Below are positions 43,501 to 53,915 of a stretch of 64,000 bases of DNA, piece by piece. Position 1 is the stretch's first letter. The number at the start of each line of letters is the position of its first letter. The stretch is taken from the NCBI RefSeq assembly GCF_026625565.1, contig NZ_CP112998.1, positions 4,404,501 to 4,468,500 on the forward strand, in the 5' to 3' direction. The position numbers were made by a program, and so were the translations under genes. The notes under the pieces were generated by a model. That model ran no database searches and had not been told where the DNA came from. It saw only the letters and a list, made by a program, of their open reading frames with translations. Source of the stretch: Dyadobacter pollutisoli (lineage in GTDB: Bacteria; Bacteroidota; Bacteroidia; Cytophagales; Spirosomataceae).

Positions 43501-45678
43501 GTGCAACGTAATTTTATCCTAACCCCAATCATTTTCTGTTTAATCGTTTTTCAAAGTTTAGCTCAGAAACCCAACGAAAATTATCAATACCACATCCACA
43601 CCGCCACTTCCCCGCTGACCATTGACGGCGTTGCGGACGACATTGCATGGTCTGCCACGGAAACTGCAAAAGATTTTTTCATGATTACCCCGATGGACAC
43701 CAGCTTCTCGCGTGCACAGACGGACGTGAAGATGTGCTATGATAAAAACAACCTCTACATCCTGGTTATTAACTACAAACCCATCAAAGGATCGATCATT
43801 GTCGAGTCTCTGAAACGCGACTTTGCTTTTGGGAAAAATGATAATTTTCTCCTTTTCATGGACACTTTCGACGATAAGACAAACGGCTTTTCGTTCGGTG
43901 CCAATGCGGCTGGCGCTCCCTGGGACGGCCAGCAGGGCGATGGAGGAACTGTTGACCTGAGCTGGGACAATAAATGGGTCAGCTCGGTAAAAAATGATGA
44001 TGATAAATGGGTTTGGGAGGCTGCTATTCCTTTCAAAAGCATCCGTTATAAGCCGGGTATCACGCGCTGGGGAATTAATTTCAGCCGCCAGGACCTTACT
44101 ATTTCGGAAAAATCGTCCTGGGCTCCTGTCCCCAGGCAGTTTCCTTCGGCCTCGCTTGCATACACAGGTGTACTTGTTTGGGATGTTCCGCCACCGAATC
44201 CAGGGCCCAATATTTCCGTGATCCCATACTTTGCGACCCGCCTGACGAAAGACCATCAAAAGGATACCCCTACCAAATATAAGCCTACCGTTGGAGGTGA
44301 TGTTAAAATCGGGCTAACCCCTTCGCTGAACCTGGATTTGACGGTAAACCCGGATTTTTCACAGGTTGATGTGGACGTTCAGCAGACGAACCTGGATCGC
44401 TTTGAATTGTTTTTCCCGGAGCGTCGTCAGTTTTTTCTCGAAAACGCTGACCTTTTCGCCAACTTCGGGTACGCTACCATTCGGCCTTTTTTCTCCCGTC
44501 GCATTGGTTTGGGGGTACCCATTCAGTTTGGCGCACGCATGAGCGGGAAGATCAATAAAAACTGGCGTATCGGTGTGCTGGATGTACAAACGGGTTCTCC
44601 CGACAGTTTGACTCCGAGAAATAACTATGCGGTTTTTGCATTGCAGAGACAATTATTGGCCCGTTCCAATGTCCGGTTTATTTTTGTTAATAAAGACGCT
44701 ACCAACTATTCCCTGGACAGGCACGGTTCTGCTAATCGTTATAACCGTAACATTGGGGCGGAATTCAACCTTGCCAGTTCCAAAAACCTGTGGACGGGCA
44801 AGGTAATGTTCCTGAAATCATTCACCCCCGGCAAATCTTCTGACGATTTCACGCACGCGGCTGACCTTAAATTTACCAAAGCAAATTTCTCGTGGCAATG
44901 GCAGCACGAGTATGTGGGCAAAAACTATAATGCAGAAGTGGGTTACGTTCCCAATGCTGTCCGCCTGGGATATTACAAGATCAGTCCCAATGTTGCCTAT
45001 CTTTTCTTTGTCAAATCACCGAAAATCATCAGCCACGGCCCCAAGCTGATCAGTAATGTGTATTGGGATAAAAAATTCGACCTGAGCGACCGCGAGTTTA
45101 TTCTTTCTTACAACCTGAATTTTATCAACCGGGCCACGGTAGCTGTCTGGGGTTCCAGCAACTATGTACGTCTTTTGCGTCCGTTTGACCCGACTAACCT
45201 CGGCGTGGGCACCTTACCTACCGGCAGCGAGCACAACTGGAAAGCAGCCGGGTTTGATATCGTCTCCGGCCCGCAAAACCGTCTTACCTATGCAGCATCC
45301 GGGATATTTGGAGGGTATTATCAGAACGGGCACCGCAATAACCTGCGCGCCGAGCTGGGTTACCGCGTACAACCTTACGTAGCGATCACGATGGCTGGTA
45401 ATTACAATGATATCCGCTTGCCGGAGCCGTGGAAACGCACGCAGCTTTGGTTGGTTGGCCCTCGTGTCGATGTTACATTTACGAACAGTCTGTTCTTTAC
45501 CACATTCATGCAGTACAACAATCAGGCTGACAACATCAACCTGAATGCGCGTCTGCAATGGCGGTACAAGCCTGCGTCGGACTTATTCATTGTATACACA
45601 GACAACTACCTGCCCGAAAATTTCAGGGTCAAAAACCGTGCGATCGTGTTGAAATTCACCTACTGGTGGAACCTGTAA
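43501..45678 (+). CDS. DUF5916 outer-membrane protein with N-terminal CBM9-like domain
   Basis: 725 residues from a GTG start with a signal peptide to about SLAQK. The N-terminal domain (about 30-230, TIDGVADDIAWSATE) is CBM9-like. From about 235 it matches DUF5916 (LDLTVNPDFSQVDVDVQQTNLDRFELFFPERRQFFLEN), likely an outer-membrane beta-barrel in Bacteroidota. The role is unknown; a surface carbohydrate-related function is possible. It is convergent with the leucine-rich-repeat gene, 4 bases away. Confidence 0.9.
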   Translation: MQRNFILTPIIFCLIVFQSLAQKPNENYQYHIHTATSPLTIDGVADDIAWSATETAKDFFMITPMDTSFSRAQTDVKMCYDKNNLYILVINYKPIKGSIIVESLKRDFAFGKNDNFLLFMDTFDDKTNGFSFGANAAGAPWDGQQGDGGTVDLSWDNKWVSSVKNDDDKWVWEAAIPFKSIRYKPGITRWGINFSRQDLTISEKSSWAPVPRQFPSASLAYTGVLVWDVPPPNPGPNISVIPYFATRLTKDHQKDTPTKYKPTVGGDVKIGLTPSLNLDLTVNPDFSQVDVDVQQTNLDRFELFFPERRQFFLENADLFANFGYATIRPFFSRRIGLGVPIQFGARMSGKINKNWRIGVLDVQTGSPDSLTPRNNYAVFALQRQLLARSNVRFIFVNKDATNYSLDRHGSANRYNRNIGAEFNLASSKNLWTGKVMFLKSFTPGKSSDDFTHAADLKFTKANFSWQWQHEYVGKNYNAEVGYVPNAVRLGYYKISPNVAYLFFVKSPKIISHGPKLISNVYWDKKFDLSDREFILSYNLNFINRATVAVWGSSNYVRLLRPFDPTNLGVGTLPTGSEHNWKAAGFDIVSGPQNRLTYAASGIFGGYYQNGHRNNLRAELGYRVQPYVAITMAGNYNDIRLPEPWKRTQLWLVGPRVDVTFTNSLFFTTFMQYNNQADNINLNARLQWRYKPASDLFIVYTDNYLPENFRVKNRAIVLKFTYWWNL

Positions 45679-45682
45679 AAGC

Positions 45683-47059
45683 TCAGTAAAACACCTCGAT
45701 ATTCTTGTTTTTCAGAAGACCCAGCTGCTGATTATACCGTTTTTCAGCATCCTCTTTCAGAAATGGGTTCCCTCTGAGATACAGCTTGTCGAGGCGTTTT
45801 ATATTAAGCAGCTGCTCCGGAAAATCAGGGAAATTATTGGAAGACAGATCGAGTTCCTGCAAGTTGACAAACGCAGTCAGCTCCGCCGGGAAAGTGGTAA
45901 ACCAGTTATAGCCAAGATCCATAATTTTGAGCTTTTGCATTTTAACGATTCTTTCCGGAAGCTTGCTTAGGTGGTTATGATGTGCGTAGAACGTATGTAC
46001 GTTTTTAAGTTTGTCAATTTTTTTTGGTAAGCTTGTCAATTGATTATTTGAGACAGCGAAATGGGTTAGTCTTTTCAGGCGAACAATGGAGTTCGGCAGC
46101 TGTTCCAATTTATTGTAATACAAATCCAGCACTTCCAGATTCTTCATTTTTTTAATTCCTTTTGGCAAAACTGCAATGTCAGATTTGTAAAAATTAAGAT
46201 CGCGCACTTGCTTTAACTTACGAAAACTGCGGCTGGACAAAGCAGACAACGGATTGCCACCAAGCCAAAGTACCGCGAGTTTTTTAGACTCTCGCACCAC
46301 ATTTGGAATGTCATCGAATTTATTTTCTTTCAGATTTAACAATGCCAATGTCTTATTGGGCGAAATCTCAAAACTACTATTCGTTAGTTGGTTTCCCTGT
46401 AAATGAAGCTGCGTTAGTTTACTCAGTCGCTGCATATTGATATTCACCGCTTTGAGTTCATTACCCCCTAAATACAACTCTTCCAGATTAGGAAATCTGT
46501 AAATAACGTCCGGTAATGTCTTCAATTCCAGTTGGTTCAAATATAGCCGCTTCACTTTCAATGTATCGTGAAATACCAATGCAGATTTCAGATCCACTAC
46601 CGAACTGTCTCCACGCCGCACCTCGCGGATAACGGGCTGTTTGCCGATGTTTTGGAAGGAGGTTACCGAGAACTTTCTGCCGGGTGATTTGGTCACTTTC
46701 CAGTTTTCAAAACCTGCTAGAAAGGCCATTTTTGAATGCTCATCCAATGAATCTTTGTTGTATCCCTCACCTGTCCTTACATCAAAAATGAGGTAGTCGA
46801 CGCTACCGGATGCATTCAAGTAAAATTGGGTAAAGATCGATATCCCGGGCCTGGGATCTTTTGGGAATGCAGAAGCAACAACCTCACTGAACTTGTTCAT
46901 TACTTCTTTAACCGCAGCGGTATTCCCCCGCTCATAGTCATTCGCAAGCGCGACATTGTTTACACCTTCTTTCGCAACGTTTTTTACGGATAAAACCCTG
47001 ATTTGCGCATAGGTGTTATGCAAGCACAAACAGATTAATGCAGATACAATAGCTTTCAT
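45683..47059 (-). CDS. Exported leucine-rich-repeat protein
   Basis: 458 residues with a signal peptide to about NTYAQ. Residues 20-160 hold an alpha-beta segment (VDYLIFDVRTGEGYN, AFLAGFENWKVTKSPGRKF) that loosely resembles the TonB C-terminal fold. From about 165 to 445 there are about eleven leucine-rich repeats of the LEELYLGGNELKAV type, of bacterial character with LPxxI/LxxL spacing. It is likely periplasmic or on the cell surface and probably binds a protein partner. It is downstream of the polyprenyl synthase on the same strand. Confidence 0.85.
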   Translation of the reverse strand: MKAIVSALICLCLHNTYAQIRVLSVKNVAKEGVNNVALANDYERGNTAAVKEVMNKFSEVVASAFPKDPRPGISIFTQFYLNASGSVDYLIFDVRTGEGYNKDSLDEHSKMAFLAGFENWKVTKSPGRKFSVTSFQNIGKQPVIREVRRGDSSVVDLKSALVFHDTLKVKRLYLNQLELKTLPDVIYRFPNLEELYLGGNELKAVNINMQRLSKLTQLHLQGNQLTNSSFEISPNKTLALLNLKENKFDDIPNVVRESKKLAVLWLGGNPLSALSSRSFRKLKQVRDLNFYKSDIAVLPKGIKKMKNLEVLDLYYNKLEQLPNSIVRLKRLTHFAVSNNQLTSLPKKIDKLKNVHTFYAHHNHLSKLPERIVKMQKLKIMDLGYNWFTTFPAELTAFVNLQELDLSSNNFPDFPEQLLNIKRLDKLYLRGNPFLKEDAEKRYNQQLGLLKNKNIEVFY

Positions 47060-47175
47060 GACAAAAAGGTTTTTATGGAAGTACTAACATAACTAAAAGT
47101 TTAGTCATATTATTATAGTTACTTACATATTTTCCTTTTGAAATTATTTAAAATTTATAATATCCCGATAATAAG

Positions 47176-48150
47176 CTACTTACTTCGCTCAATGGTGTAC
47201 TGTACGAGCTGTTCCAGTGATGTACGGTGGGGTGAATCGGCGAATTCATTCAGTAATACCCGGGCTTCTTCTACGTAGCGCTGCATTACCTCCTGCGCAT
47301 AACGTAACCCGCCCGAATCTTTCACGAATGCGATAACTTCATTGACTTTTTTGGGTTTGTGGCTTTCGTTGCGGATAATGTTGATAATGCGCCGTTTTTC
47401 CAGCCAGGCGGCCTGGTTCAGTGCGTAGATCAGCGGAAGGGTCATTTTTTTCTCCTTGATATCGATGCCCAGGGGCTTTCCGATTTCGTCCTCGCCGTAG
47501 TCGAAAAGATCATCTTTGATCTGAAAGGCCATTCCTACTTTCTCTCCAAATGCATGCATTCTTTTCACTACTTCGGCGCCCGCACCTACCGAACTCGCTC
47601 CTACCGCACAGCAGGAAGCTATTAGTGACGCCGTTTTTTGTTTAATGATCTGATAGTACACCTCTTCATTAATATCCAGTCTGCGCGCTTTTTCAATTTG
47701 AAGCAATTCTCCTTCGCTAAGCTCGCGCACTGCCGTGGATACGATTTTCAAAAGATCAAATTCTTCGTGATCGACGGACAAAAGAAGGCCTCTGGACAAC
47801 AGGTAATCACCCACCAGAACGGCTATCTTGTTCTTCCACAATGCATTGACTGAAAAGAAACCGCGGCGGTAATTAGAATCGTCCACCACATCGTCGTGAA
47901 CAAGGGTAGCGGTATGCAGGAGTTCGATAAGCGCCCCTCCTCTGTATGTTGATTCGGAGATATTTCCGCAGACCCCGGCGGAAAGAAACACAAACATGGG
48001 ACGTAGTTGCTTGCCTTTGCGTCTGACGATGTAATTCATGATCTGGTCCAGCAGCATTACATCGCTCTTCATAAATTGGCGAAACTTTTGCTCAAAAGCC
48101 TTCATTTCGTCTGCAATAGGAGCCTGAATATCCTTTATTGAAAGGGTCAT
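47176..48150 (-). CDS. Long-chain polyprenyl diphosphate synthase
   Basis: 324 residues. The first Asp-rich motif is HDDVVDDS (D86, D87, D90, D91). The second is KDDLFDYG (D213, D214, D217). The KGKQLRPMF motif before these binds isopentenyl diphosphate. It builds the all-trans polyprenyl diphosphate side chain of menaquinone or a similar quinone, from isopentenyl units in the cytoplasm. It is divergent from the patatin gene, with a 226-base gap in between, and ends 116 bases before the leucine-rich-repeat gene. Confidence 0.95.
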   Translation of the reverse strand: MTLSIKDIQAPIADEMKAFEQKFRQFMKSDVMLLDQIMNYIVRRKGKQLRPMFVFLSAGVCGNISESTYRGGALIELLHTATLVHDDVVDDSNYRRGFFSVNALWKNKIAVLVGDYLLSRGLLLSVDHEEFDLLKIVSTAVRELSEGELLQIEKARRLDINEEVYYQIIKQKTASLIASCCAVGASSVGAGAEVVKRMHAFGEKVGMAFQIKDDLFDYGEDEIGKPLGIDIKEKKMTLPLIYALNQAAWLEKRRIINIIRNESHKPKKVNEVIAFVKDSGGLRYAQEVMQRYVEEARVLLNEFADSPHRTSLEQLVQYTIERSK

Positions 48151-48376
48151 ATTAATGAACGAGGGCTGATGCTCCCCTCCTGATATTAAAAAGTCGCGGA
48201 CAGAGTTACCAACGGATGGATTTTAAGAACTCTGAACTCTAATCTTCAAATTTGGAATAAAATCTTCTGTTTATATCAATTTTATTTTGAAAATGTTTAG
48301 AATTGAAAAAAAACCCGGAAGGTACAGCGTAGCGGCTGACTTGAACCTATAAAGTACACTTTGGAAAGTTATTGAT

Positions 48377-49285
48377 ATGAAAGCACTTGTCCTCGGCGGA
48401 GGATCAATGAAGGGCGCTTTTCAGGTGGGCGTGATCCAGGCAGTCCTGGAAAACGGTTTTCAGCCTGAAATGGTCTATGGAATTTCGGTGGGCGCTTTGA
48501 ACGCTACATTTCTGGCGAACGAAGCCGGCAGACAGATGCAGGAAAACAATGAAATTCAATGGCCCGTGGCGGGGAGGAAATTGCTGGAATTCTGGATCAA
48601 AAATATCACTGCACCTCAGGACATATCCATGCTGCGCTCACGCGTCAAGCTGGGGATGAATACATTAATGAGCCGTTTTGACGGGATCGTCGATCCGTTG
48701 CCCCTGCATCAGCTGATCAGAAAAAATGTCAACGACGAATATCTGGCCAAAACGCCCATTAAAGTAAAAGTAGGTGCTGTCAACATTGCGACGGGAGAAA
48801 TGCGGTATGTTAGTCCGCAACAGTCCAATTACCTGGATTTCGTATTTGCCAGCTCATCCATTCCTATGCTGATGCCAGCTGTCGAAATTGAGGATCAGCT
48901 GTACCTCGACGGCGGGATCAGGGAGGTGGCACCCGTCAGACAGGCTATTGATGATGGCGCAACCGAAATTGTGCTGATCGCCTGCCACTCTCCTTTGCTT
49001 TACCAGCCCGAAGACATCAACACCCGTAACCTGATCACTTTGATTGAAAGAGTGCGTGACATTACCGTCAATCAGATCGTGAACAGCAACATTCTTTGGG
49101 CGGAATCCTATGTGGACCGCTCTATTTTACGGGGCAAGCCGATGAAACTTACCGTGATACGCCCCATTGCACCGCTTTTTCTGGATCTGCAGCATTTTAA
49201 TTCGGATGACATATCGAGACTGATCATTGAGGGCTACCGGGCTGGAATTGAATCGGTTTTAAAGGCTGAAAAGATTCCTGAATAA
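48377..49285 (+). CDS. Patatin-like phospholipase family protein
   Basis: 302 residues. The oxyanion-hole motif GGGSMKG (8-14) is followed by the nucleophile elbow YGISVGALNA with S37, and the catalytic aspartate is D178 in LDGGIRE. This is the Ser-Asp dyad of patatin-type acyl hydrolases. No signal peptide is visible, so it acts in the cytoplasm or at the inner membrane. It is followed by the GDPD-like gene after 11 bases, which points to lipid turnover. Confidence 0.93.
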   Translation: MKALVLGGGSMKGAFQVGVIQAVLENGFQPEMVYGISVGALNATFLANEAGRQMQENNEIQWPVAGRKLLEFWIKNITAPQDISMLRSRVKLGMNTLMSRFDGIVDPLPLHQLIRKNVNDEYLAKTPIKVKVGAVNIATGEMRYVSPQQSNYLDFVFASSSIPMLMPAVEIEDQLYLDGGIREVAPVRQAIDDGATEIVLIACHSPLLYQPEDINTRNLITLIERVRDITVNQIVNSNILWAESYVDRSILRGKPMKLTVIRPIAPLFLDLQHFNSDDISRLIIEGYRAGIESVLKAEKIPE

Positions 49286-49296
49286 TCGGAAATGCT

Positions 49297-50043
49297 ATGA
49301 AAACAAAAACGGTAGTCTTCCACCTTCTCTTCGCCGTGGCAGGAATATCCAACGTCATGGCGCAGTCTGGTGAATGTGTTTTTAATTCCCCGGACAAGTT
49401 AAAGGCCTATCTGAAACCTTCCAAACGTGCCACGCCATTGATTATGGCCCACCAGGGAGGTATTGAAGACGGATTTCCCGGCAATAGCATGGCTACTTTT
49501 GAACGGACTTATAAAAATGTGCCGTGCGTACTCCTGGAATTTGATGTCAGGATGACGGCAGACAGTCTGCTCATCATTTCCCACGATAACGAGTTGGATA
49601 TCCGTACCAACGGGAAAGGTTTACTAAGCCAGAAAAAGTGGAAGGAAGTAAGCAAATTGAAACTCAAAGATCCTCACGGCACTATCACAGAGTACCCGAT
49701 ACCTACATTTCAGGAAGCAAAGCAAGCCCATCAGCTCGCGCCTGATCTGATGCTGGCAGTTGGATTTAACAGCAGGGAACACATTGCAGCAGTGGAGCAA
49801 TCAGGCATTCCTATGAGCAGTCTGGTGGCATTAACGCCCCGGGAGTTGCAGGAGCCTTCGTTTTACAGCAAAATTCATTCATTGAATGTAGTAGCCTCTT
49901 TGGGTACCAATGGAAATATCGATACGCTTCAAACAAATGCCTCCCGGCCACTTTACCAAAAGATCTGGGAAAGCGGCGGACCCGATATCATCTGTACCGA
50001 CAACCCGGTACTTGTTCATAGTATTTTTAGAAAAAAGGAATAG
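49297..50043 (+). CDS. Exported glycerophosphodiesterase-like protein with altered active-site residues
   Basis: 248 residues with a signal peptide to about NVMAQ. It has the GDPD barrel start AHQGGIEDGFPGNSMATFE, then EFDVRMTADSLLIISHDNEL. The two catalytic histidines (AHxGG and SHD) and the E-x-D metal pair are present. The usual Arg after the first His is Gln, the usual P-E-N-T is G-N-S-M-like, and the later acidic metal ligand region reads LAVGF. Activity may be weak, altered or lost. It lies 11 bases after the patatin gene and ends just before a strong bidirectional terminator. Confidence 0.85.
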   Translation: MKTKTVVFHLLFAVAGISNVMAQSGECVFNSPDKLKAYLKPSKRATPLIMAHQGGIEDGFPGNSMATFERTYKNVPCVLLEFDVRMTADSLLIISHDNELDIRTNGKGLLSQKKWKEVSKLKLKDPHGTITEYPIPTFQEAKQAHQLAPDLMLAVGFNSREHIAAVEQSGIPMSSLVALTPRELQEPSFYSKIHSLNVVASLGTNGNIDTLQTNASRPLYQKIWESGGPDIICTDNPVLVHSIFRKKE

Positions 50044-50044
50044 T

Positions 50045-50088
50045 AAAAAGCAAAGAGCCCGTTCGAATGAACGGGCTCTTTGCTTTTT
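50045..50088. terminator. Strong bidirectional terminator between the GDPD-like gene and the TonB receptor
   Basis: A perfect 20-bp inverted repeat (50045-50064 with 50069-50088) with a 4-base loop, bounded by A5 and T5. It serves both converging genes; it begins directly after the GDPD-like stop and ends 14 bases before the receptor stop. Confidence 0.95.
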
Positions 50089-50102
50089 ATACTAACGTGC
50101 TA

Positions 50103-53100
50103 TTAGTTAAAAATATAACGGATACCAATCTGCGCCTGCCAAACGTCATTGATCGTTTGCGACTTCACGAATGCATCGCGGACCAGGATTGGCTCGCCAT
50201 TGACAATCTGAGTACCCATTCTGTAAGAAGGAACACCAGCTGCCGATACACTTGCAAAGTTAAGCGGGTTGGACTGCGTACTGTTTGACGAAGCAGTTAC
50301 CTGGTTCCCAACACCCCATTTGTTGTTGATCAGGTTACCAACATTGAAAACATCGGCTCTCAGACGAATGATGTTTTTCTTCTGTTTAGCGCCCACTTTA
50401 ATGTAGAAATCCTGCTCTACCGTCAAGTCAAATCTGGTTAACCATGGATAGGCACCACCATTACGTTCCGCATACTTTCCTTTTCTTTCTGACAAGTAAG
50501 GATGGTTATCAATGTATTTCTGGAAAGCTTCCGTTTGCTGCTCGGGAGAGAATGTGTAGGTCTTTTTATTAACCGTGGTAGTCAAAGTCGAGAAAACAAT
50601 GTCCGAAGCGCTTTTTGGAACAAATAACAAGTCATTGTTTTGACCATCACCATTCATATCGCTTGAACTGATGTAAGAGATCTTGGTTCCGCTGTTAGAC
50701 ACACCGCCCAATGTAAACATCGTCGCTCCTCCGAACTTTCCACCGTATTCTTTGCGATACGAGACGTATCCTACAAAACGGTGACGAAGGTCATTTCCTG
50801 AATAGCCAAGATCCAGGTAGTTCAAACCATTCACCCCTGGTACGTTTCCTTCAACTGTACTGGATACTGAAGCAATGTCCTTAGCCTTACCGTAAGTATA
50901 ACCTACCATTCCACCGAATCCTCTCGTAGCTGGTTTTTCAAGTTTACCAGTGATCGAGTACGAGTAGCCTTTGTTAGTGTTGGTCAACACGTATACATTG
51001 GAAATAGATGATTCAACCAGTCGGGCAGTGTTCGCAGCACTTCCTGAAAGACCCGAAGCAGGAAAACGATCACGGCCGTCAGCCCCGCTAAAAGTAGCAG
51101 TAGGTGCTTTCAGATTGACATCGATGTAGCGAAGTGCGTTGTAATTTTTGTTAACAATACCTTCCAACGTAGCCACTACACCCCAGCCCAATTGCTGATC
51201 GATACCAATATTGCTTTTCCAAACCTGAGGGAATTTCAGGTTTTCATCCGAAGCATTCACCTGATATCCTGACAATTTAGTAGTGGTGGTAGGATTATAA
51301 CGTGACGGATCCAATGTAAATGGATAAGCTACGGTATTGTTAGCCCCGATGGTCGCTGAGTTGACACCATTGTTACCCAACTGATTCGAGATCAATACGT
51401 AAGGAATTCTTGAAAGGAACAAACCTGTTCCACCGCGAACCTGAGTAGTATGATCTCCTTTAACATCCCAGTTGAACCCGATACGTGGTGACAAATAAAT
51501 GCGAGCCTTTGGTACATTTCCTGTGTTAACAATGTAAGGTTGTCCTTCCGGGTCTCTGAAAGTCTTGGAAGCTACATCTGCATTAAAATACTGCTTAGAA
51601 GTATTTGGGATTGTAATGTAGTCCCCGCGAAGACCGGCAGTAACCTTGAAATTGGAAGTAACCTGGAATTCGTCCTGTAAGTAAAGGCTGAACGTCTGAG
51701 TCTTGAATACCTGCCAAGGTGGTGCCTGGCCTGGAAGCAATGAGTAACGATAGTTGAAACGAACCAATGTATCAGGAGCAACAGTCAATTCTGGGTTAGC
51801 AAGATATGCATTCGCCGCATTCTTGAAATCTTGGATCGATTTGAAAACGTAAACTCCGTTTGAAGTCGGGAAGAACAGGTTATTAGACTTGAAATGCTCG
51901 TAAGCCGCTCCCAATGTTACTGTATGCTTGCCTGCAAAATACGTCAGGTTATCAGTAAGGTTGAATGTCGCGTAATCCAGGCGGTTGTTTGGAGTAAATG
52001 GATCAGAACCGATAGTTGTGTAGGTAGATCCGTCTTTCTGGATTTCAACAGTCGGGAAGATCGGCGCTTTGTACTTTCTGTCTTCGATTTGTTTGTTAAA
52101 AGTTCCGATCAGGTTGTTAGCAAATTTTCCCCCGAAATTTGAATTCAGTTCCGCTACGAATGAACGGGTGTTGTCCTGAATGATATAGCCTGTATTCTGT
52201 GGTGAAATCGCTGACAGTGAGTTGGTACGGTTACCAAAACCCGCTGTGTTACTACTGTTGCTCTGGCTGATCAATACATCAGAATCAGAATCGTGGTGTG
52301 AGTAACGCAATGTCAGCTTATGCTTGTCGCTGATGTTGTAATCGATACGGGCAAGGAATTTCTTGCTCGTGTTTTCGTTGTTGAAGCCGTCGATCGCACC
52401 AATGTCATACTTGAATTTCTCTTTCATGAAAGAACCAAGGTCTTCCAGATCAGCTGCTGTGGTGCGGGAAACGTTGCTTCCGGTTTGGCCGCGGTTCAAC
52501 ACGAAATCAAGTGCCGGGCTGGAACGCTTTACAAATTCACCGTTTACAAAGAAGAAAAGTTTGTTCTTAATGATAGGACCGCCCAATCTAAAACCGGTTG
52601 TTTTCTCATTGAACTCATTGATGGTGATCTTGTTACCATCAGGCTTGTTACCTGCAAGGCTTTTGTTCTTGAAGAAGTGGAAAACCGATCCTGAGAATTC
52701 ATTGGTACCTGAACGTGTTACTGCATTGATACCCGCTCCCGCAAAACCTGACTGACGAACATCATAAGGTGCAATGTTGATCTGAACCTCTTCGATCGCA
52801 TCCAGGGAAATGGCCGTGGAACCTGTCCGGCCACCTGCCGCTGCTTCATTCCCTAAACCAAAACCGTTGTTGAAAACAGAACCGTCAATCGTAAAGTTAT
52901 TGTAACGGCTGTCCTGGCCTCCGAATGAGCGGCCATTGCTGTATGCATTGTATTTGGTAATGTCGTTCAGCGTACGTCCAAGCGTAGGAAGGCTGGTGAT
53001 CAGTCCCTTGTTGAATGTAGTAGCGGCACCGGTACGGTCAGAGCTGAAAATATCGCTTCCTGCGCCCGTGATTACTACTTCGCTCAATTGTGTTCCGCCG

Positions 53101-53453
53101 TCTTTTAGGTCGAAATTAACGTTGGCTGCTGTTCCCAGGTTGGCGAAAATGTTCTCCTGCGCCTGTTCGCTAAAACCTACGAATGAAACTGTAACTGTGT
53201 AAGGCCCGCCTACCCGAACTGCCGGGATGGTATAAAGACCTTGCTCATTGGTAATAGAGCCGTACTTTGAACCGGATGGAACGTGAACAGCTACGACAGT
53301 TGCGCCGGGAAGAACTTCTCCTTTGCTGTCGGCTACACGACCGGTGATTGCTGATGAGGTAACCTGCGCCTGTACATTAGGACCCAGTAATGATAATAGA
53401 AGTACAACCAGCGCGAGGCCCGCTGCCCTGAAAAGTAAACTTTTCCCGTTCAT
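50103..53453 (-). CDS. TonB-dependent receptor, Oar-like, with carboxypeptidase-regulatory N-terminus
   Basis: 1116 residues with a signal peptide to about NVQAQ. A carboxypeptidase-regulatory-like domain (about 35-120, [21 protein letters not shown]) is followed by a plug-like region (about 130-260, [20 protein letters not shown] and [28 protein letters not shown]) and a very large beta-barrel ending in IGIRYIFN. The architecture resembles the Oar-type outer-membrane proteins rather than SusC; no SusD follows. The ligand is unknown. A long AT-rich upstream region (53454-53915) holds an inverted repeat that may regulate it. Confidence 0.93.
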   Translation of the reverse strand: MNGKSLLFRAAGLALVVLLLSLLGPNVQAQVTSSAITGRVADSKGEVLPGATVVAVHVPSGSKYGSITNEQGLYTIPAVRVGGPYTVTVSFVGFSEQAQENIFANLGTAANVNFDLKDGGTQLSEVVITGAGSDIFSSDRTGAATTFNKGLITSLPTLGRTLNDITKYNAYSNGRSFGGQDSRYNNFTIDGSVFNNGFGLGNEAAAGGRTGSTAISLDAIEEVQINIAPYDVRQSGFAGAGINAVTRSGTNEFSGSVFHFFKNKSLAGNKPDGNKITINEFNEKTTGFRLGGPIIKNKLFFFVNGEFVKRSSPALDFVLNRGQTGSNVSRTTAADLEDLGSFMKEKFKYDIGAIDGFNNENTSKKFLARIDYNISDKHKLTLRYSHHDSDSDVLISQSNSSNTAGFGNRTNSLSAISPQNTGYIIQDNTRSFVAELNSNFGGKFANNLIGTFNKQIEDRKYKAPIFPTVEIQKDGSTYTTIGSDPFTPNNRLDYATFNLTDNLTYFAGKHTVTLGAAYEHFKSNNLFFPTSNGVYVFKSIQDFKNAANAYLANPELTVAPDTLVRFNYRYSLLPGQAPPWQVFKTQTFSLYLQDEFQVTSNFKVTAGLRGDYITIPNTSKQYFNADVASKTFRDPEGQPYIVNTGNVPKARIYLSPRIGFNWDVKGDHTTQVRGGTGLFLSRIPYVLISNQLGNNGVNSATIGANNTVAYPFTLDPSRYNPTTTTKLSGYQVNASDENLKFPQVWKSNIGIDQQLGWGVVATLEGIVNKNYNALRYIDVNLKAPTATFSGADGRDRFPASGLSGSAANTARLVESSISNVYVLTNTNKGYSYSITGKLEKPATRGFGGMVGYTYGKAKDIASVSSTVEGNVPGVNGLNYLDLGYSGNDLRHRFVGYVSYRKEYGGKFGGATMFTLGGVSNSGTKISYISSSDMNGDGQNNDLLFVPKSASDIVFSTLTTTVNKKTYTFSPEQQTEAFQKYIDNHPYLSERKGKYAERNGGAYPWLTRFDLTVEQDFYIKVGAKQKKNIIRLRADVFNVGNLINNKWGVGNQVTASSNSTQSNPLNFASVSAAGVPSYRMGTQIVNGEPILVRDAFVKSQTINDVWQAQIGIRYIFN

Positions 53454-53915
53454 AAATTTTAGTGATTTGGTTTGTAATATTAGAAGGTTTCATCTGGGGG
53501 CGATGAGTAATATTTGATGCAAAAGAATACCTTTTTTATTTCAATAACAAAAATACAAATCCTACTAAAATGCAATACTAATCCGTGTAACTACTTGACC
53601 TATTGGAATAATACAGATTAGTGTACCAATACTTCAATATTTTGAATGTTAACAAATTATTAAAATTAATTAATAACCGGCGTACAGGTTTTAAACCGAT
53701 TTTTGAAGTTTGAAAAAAATTTTTTTCTCTTTTTCTTCCTCATTGGGAGACATTCAGAATAGCGCTTGTTACGATATTGTTAACTTTTTCCAAAGTGATG
53801 TTTTTACGGTAACAAAAATAGTACCCACCTTTGCAGCATGAGGAATATGAATACGTCATTAAATCAAGAGAATTATTTCTACTAACAAATTCCGCATCAG
53901 CATTTTACATTACAT
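53454..53915. other. 462-base AT-rich intergenic region between the Oar-like receptor and the alpha/beta hydrolase
   Basis: This divergent gap holds no convincing gene. It contains an imperfect inverted repeat (53577-53588 with 53611-53622), a long AT-rich block (53640-53700) and, at the plus-strand end, a CACCTTTG that is one base off the -7 consensus (about 53827-53834) before the alpha/beta hydrolase gene. A 15-codon frame begins at 53838 but has nothing to support it. Confidence 0.5.
53577..53622. promoter_or_regulatory. Candidate operator: imperfect inverted repeat upstream of the Oar-like receptor
   Basis: ACTAATCCGTGT (53577-53588) and ATACAGATTAGT (53611-53622) form a 12-bp inverted repeat with two mismatches. 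Their centres are 34 bases apart, about three helical turns. It lies about 125-170 bases upstream of the receptor ATG. No regulator gene is adjacent. Confidence 0.3.

Noticed and set aside
43558..44259. 233-codon open frame on the minus strand inside the DUF5916 gene
   Set aside because: Shadow of the coding strand with no motif.
47092..47105. Near-palindrome ACTAAA-AG-TTTAGT upstream of the leucine-rich-repeat gene
   Set aside because: AT-rich and short; can occur by chance and has no other support.
53838..53885. 15-codon frame before the alpha/beta hydrolase gene
   Set aside because: Possible leader peptide, but no tandem regulatory codons, attenuator or conservation evidence.
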